Origin: Luteimonas deserti
Lineage (GTDB): Bacteria; Pseudomonadota; Gammaproteobacteria; Xanthomonadales; Xanthomonadaceae
DNA: 64,000 nt
Direction: 5' to 3'
NCBI RefSeq assembly: GCF_013425765.1
Contig: NZ_JACCJZ010000020.1
Location: 558,001-622,000 of the forward strand
This document shows, piece after piece, positions 63,347-64,000 of the stretch. The position numbers were made by a program, and so were the translations under genes. The notes beneath the pieces are model-generated. The model searched no databases, had not been told where the DNA came from, and saw only the letters and a program-made list of their open reading frames with translations. Position 1 is the stretch's first letter; each line of letters begins with the position of its first letter.

Positions 63347-64000
63347 TGGCCGGTGCGGGATCGACTCCCGATGGTGGCGCGCTCGCCGAGCGTCTGGTGT
63401 TCTCGCACGCCAACGGATTTCCCGCGGCGACCTATGCGCGCATGCTCGCGCCGCTGAGGCGTGGCTTCGAGGTCTCGCACGTGGACGTGTTCGGTCACGA
63501 TCCGCGGTATCCGGTCGCCCGCGGCTGGCACGGTCTGAGCCGTCAGCTGCAGGACCATCTCGAGGTGCGGCGGGACGGGGGCGCCGTCTGGCTGGTCGGG
63601 CACTCGCTCGGTGGCTATCTCAGCCTGCTCGCGGCGGCGCAACCGGGTGCACAGGTGGCGGGCGTCGTGCTGCTCGATTCGCCCCTGATCGGCGGGATGA
63701 CCGGGCATCTGCTGCGCTGGTCGCGCCGGACCGGCCTCGACCGGCACCTGTTACCCCTTCAGCAGACCCTGCAGCGACGGGCCCGGTGGCCGGATGTCGA
63801 CGCGGTGCGCGCGCATTTCGCCGCCAAACCGGCGTTCGCGCGTTGGGACCCGCGTGTTCTCGACGACTACGCATGGTCGGCCACGGTGCCGGATGCCGAT
63901 GGCCGCCGGCTGTTGTTCGACCGCGAGGTCGAGTGCAGCGTCTACAGGACCCTGCCGACCCGCACCGTATGTCGCGCAGCGCGACGGATATCCGCACCCG
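63346..64000 (+). CDS. Alpha/beta hydrolase (3' end cut)
   Basis: At least 218 residues, running off the right edge. The nucleophile elbow is VGHSLGGYLSLLAA, and an early loop reads LVFSHANGFPAATY (oxyanion-like HANGFP). The acid and base residues are expected in the truncated part; HFAAKPAFARWDPRVLDDY is seen near residue 160-178. Such proteins are esterases or haloperoxidase-like hydrolases; the substrate is unknown. The start ATG overlaps the previous stop (TGATG). Confidence 0.88.
   Translation, partial: MAGAGSTPDGGALAERLVFSHANGFPAATYARMLAPLRRGFEVSHVDVFGHDPRYPVARGWHGLSRQLQDHLEVRRDGGAVWLVGHSLGGYLSLLAAAQPGAQVAGVVLLDSPLIGGMTGHLLRWSRRTGLDRHLLPLQQTLQRRARWPDVDAVRAHFAAKPAFARWDPRVLDDYAWSATVPDADGRRLLFDREVECSVYRTLPTRTVCRAARRISAP

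Overview
The window is a stretch of ordinary chromosome from a very GC-rich gammaproteobacterium, most likely of the family Lysobacteraceae/Xanthomonadaceae (Luteimonas/Lysobacter-like). The reasons are strong G/C bias at third codon positions, many secreted lipoproteins and peptidases, a cyoABCD operon ending in a SURF1 gene, a PilH-type response regulator, and a GntR(YtrA type)-ABC-DUF2884 operon of the kind carried by this family. The assignment is an inference from gene content. I see no rRNA, tRNA, CRISPR array, insertion sequence or prophage. The left end cuts an SbtA-like transporter and the right end cuts an alpha/beta hydrolase.

Layout. 0-6.5 kb (minus strand): an FMN-binding PaiB-like protein, an atypical SDR and endonuclease VIII, then a tight aldehyde dehydrogenase-carbonic anhydrase-RidA deaminase-bicarbonate transporter string. 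The string looks like the aminomuconate end of tryptophan/kynurenine catabolism combined with CO2/bicarbonate handling. 6.6-8.5 kb: asnS and a divergent IscA-like protein. 8.5-13.6 kb: the cytochrome bo3 quinol oxidase operon cyoABCD followed by SURF1, divergent from a metabolite:H+ symporter. 15.4-19.5 kb: rpsF-rpsR-rplI with a candidate S6:S18 autoregulatory leader and a clear terminator, then dnaB with DnaA boxes upstream, then alanine racemase. 19.5-26.2 kb: a YbaY-like lipoprotein, an EEP hydrolase, an M14 carboxypeptidase, a POT peptide transporter, a rhomboid protease and a Lys/Ala-rich basic protein. 26.7-31.2 kb: a cold-shock protein, a DUF3298-like lipoprotein, a sirtuin and an M3 peptidase.

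31.3-37.1 kb is a stress and redox neighbourhood: glutathione peroxidase, universal stress protein, ferredoxin-NADP reductase, an ABC1/UbiB kinase, peroxiredoxin, Hsp20 and CbpA. 37.5-40.1 kb: a PilH-like regulator, an AcuI-like reductase and a LOG-family protein. These last two are separated by a barren 559 bp stretch carrying a G12 tract. 40.2-45.9 kb: sucA-sucB-lpdA, the 2-oxoglutarate dehydrogenase complex. 46-50.1 kb: a GNAT fusion protein, a ribosomal-oxygenase cupin protein, an OmpA-family lipoprotein with tandem 17-residue repeats and a DUF3060 lipoprotein. 50.1-53.1 kb: divergent purB and fumC, two superfamily members that both release fumarate.

54.1-59.1 kb is the most distinctive unit: a seven-gene minus-strand operon of a small unknown exported protein, a YtrA-type GntR repressor, an ABC ATPase and permease, and two DUF2884 paralogues flanking a GSGD-repeat protein. 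It is driven by a near-consensus promoter with a 22 bp operator-like inverted repeat over the -10 box. 59.2-64 kb (plus strand): a periplasmic glutathione peroxidase, two FKBP isomerases (one with a duplicated N-terminal domain), slyX, a DUF2058 protein, an unknown exported protein and the truncated hydrolase.
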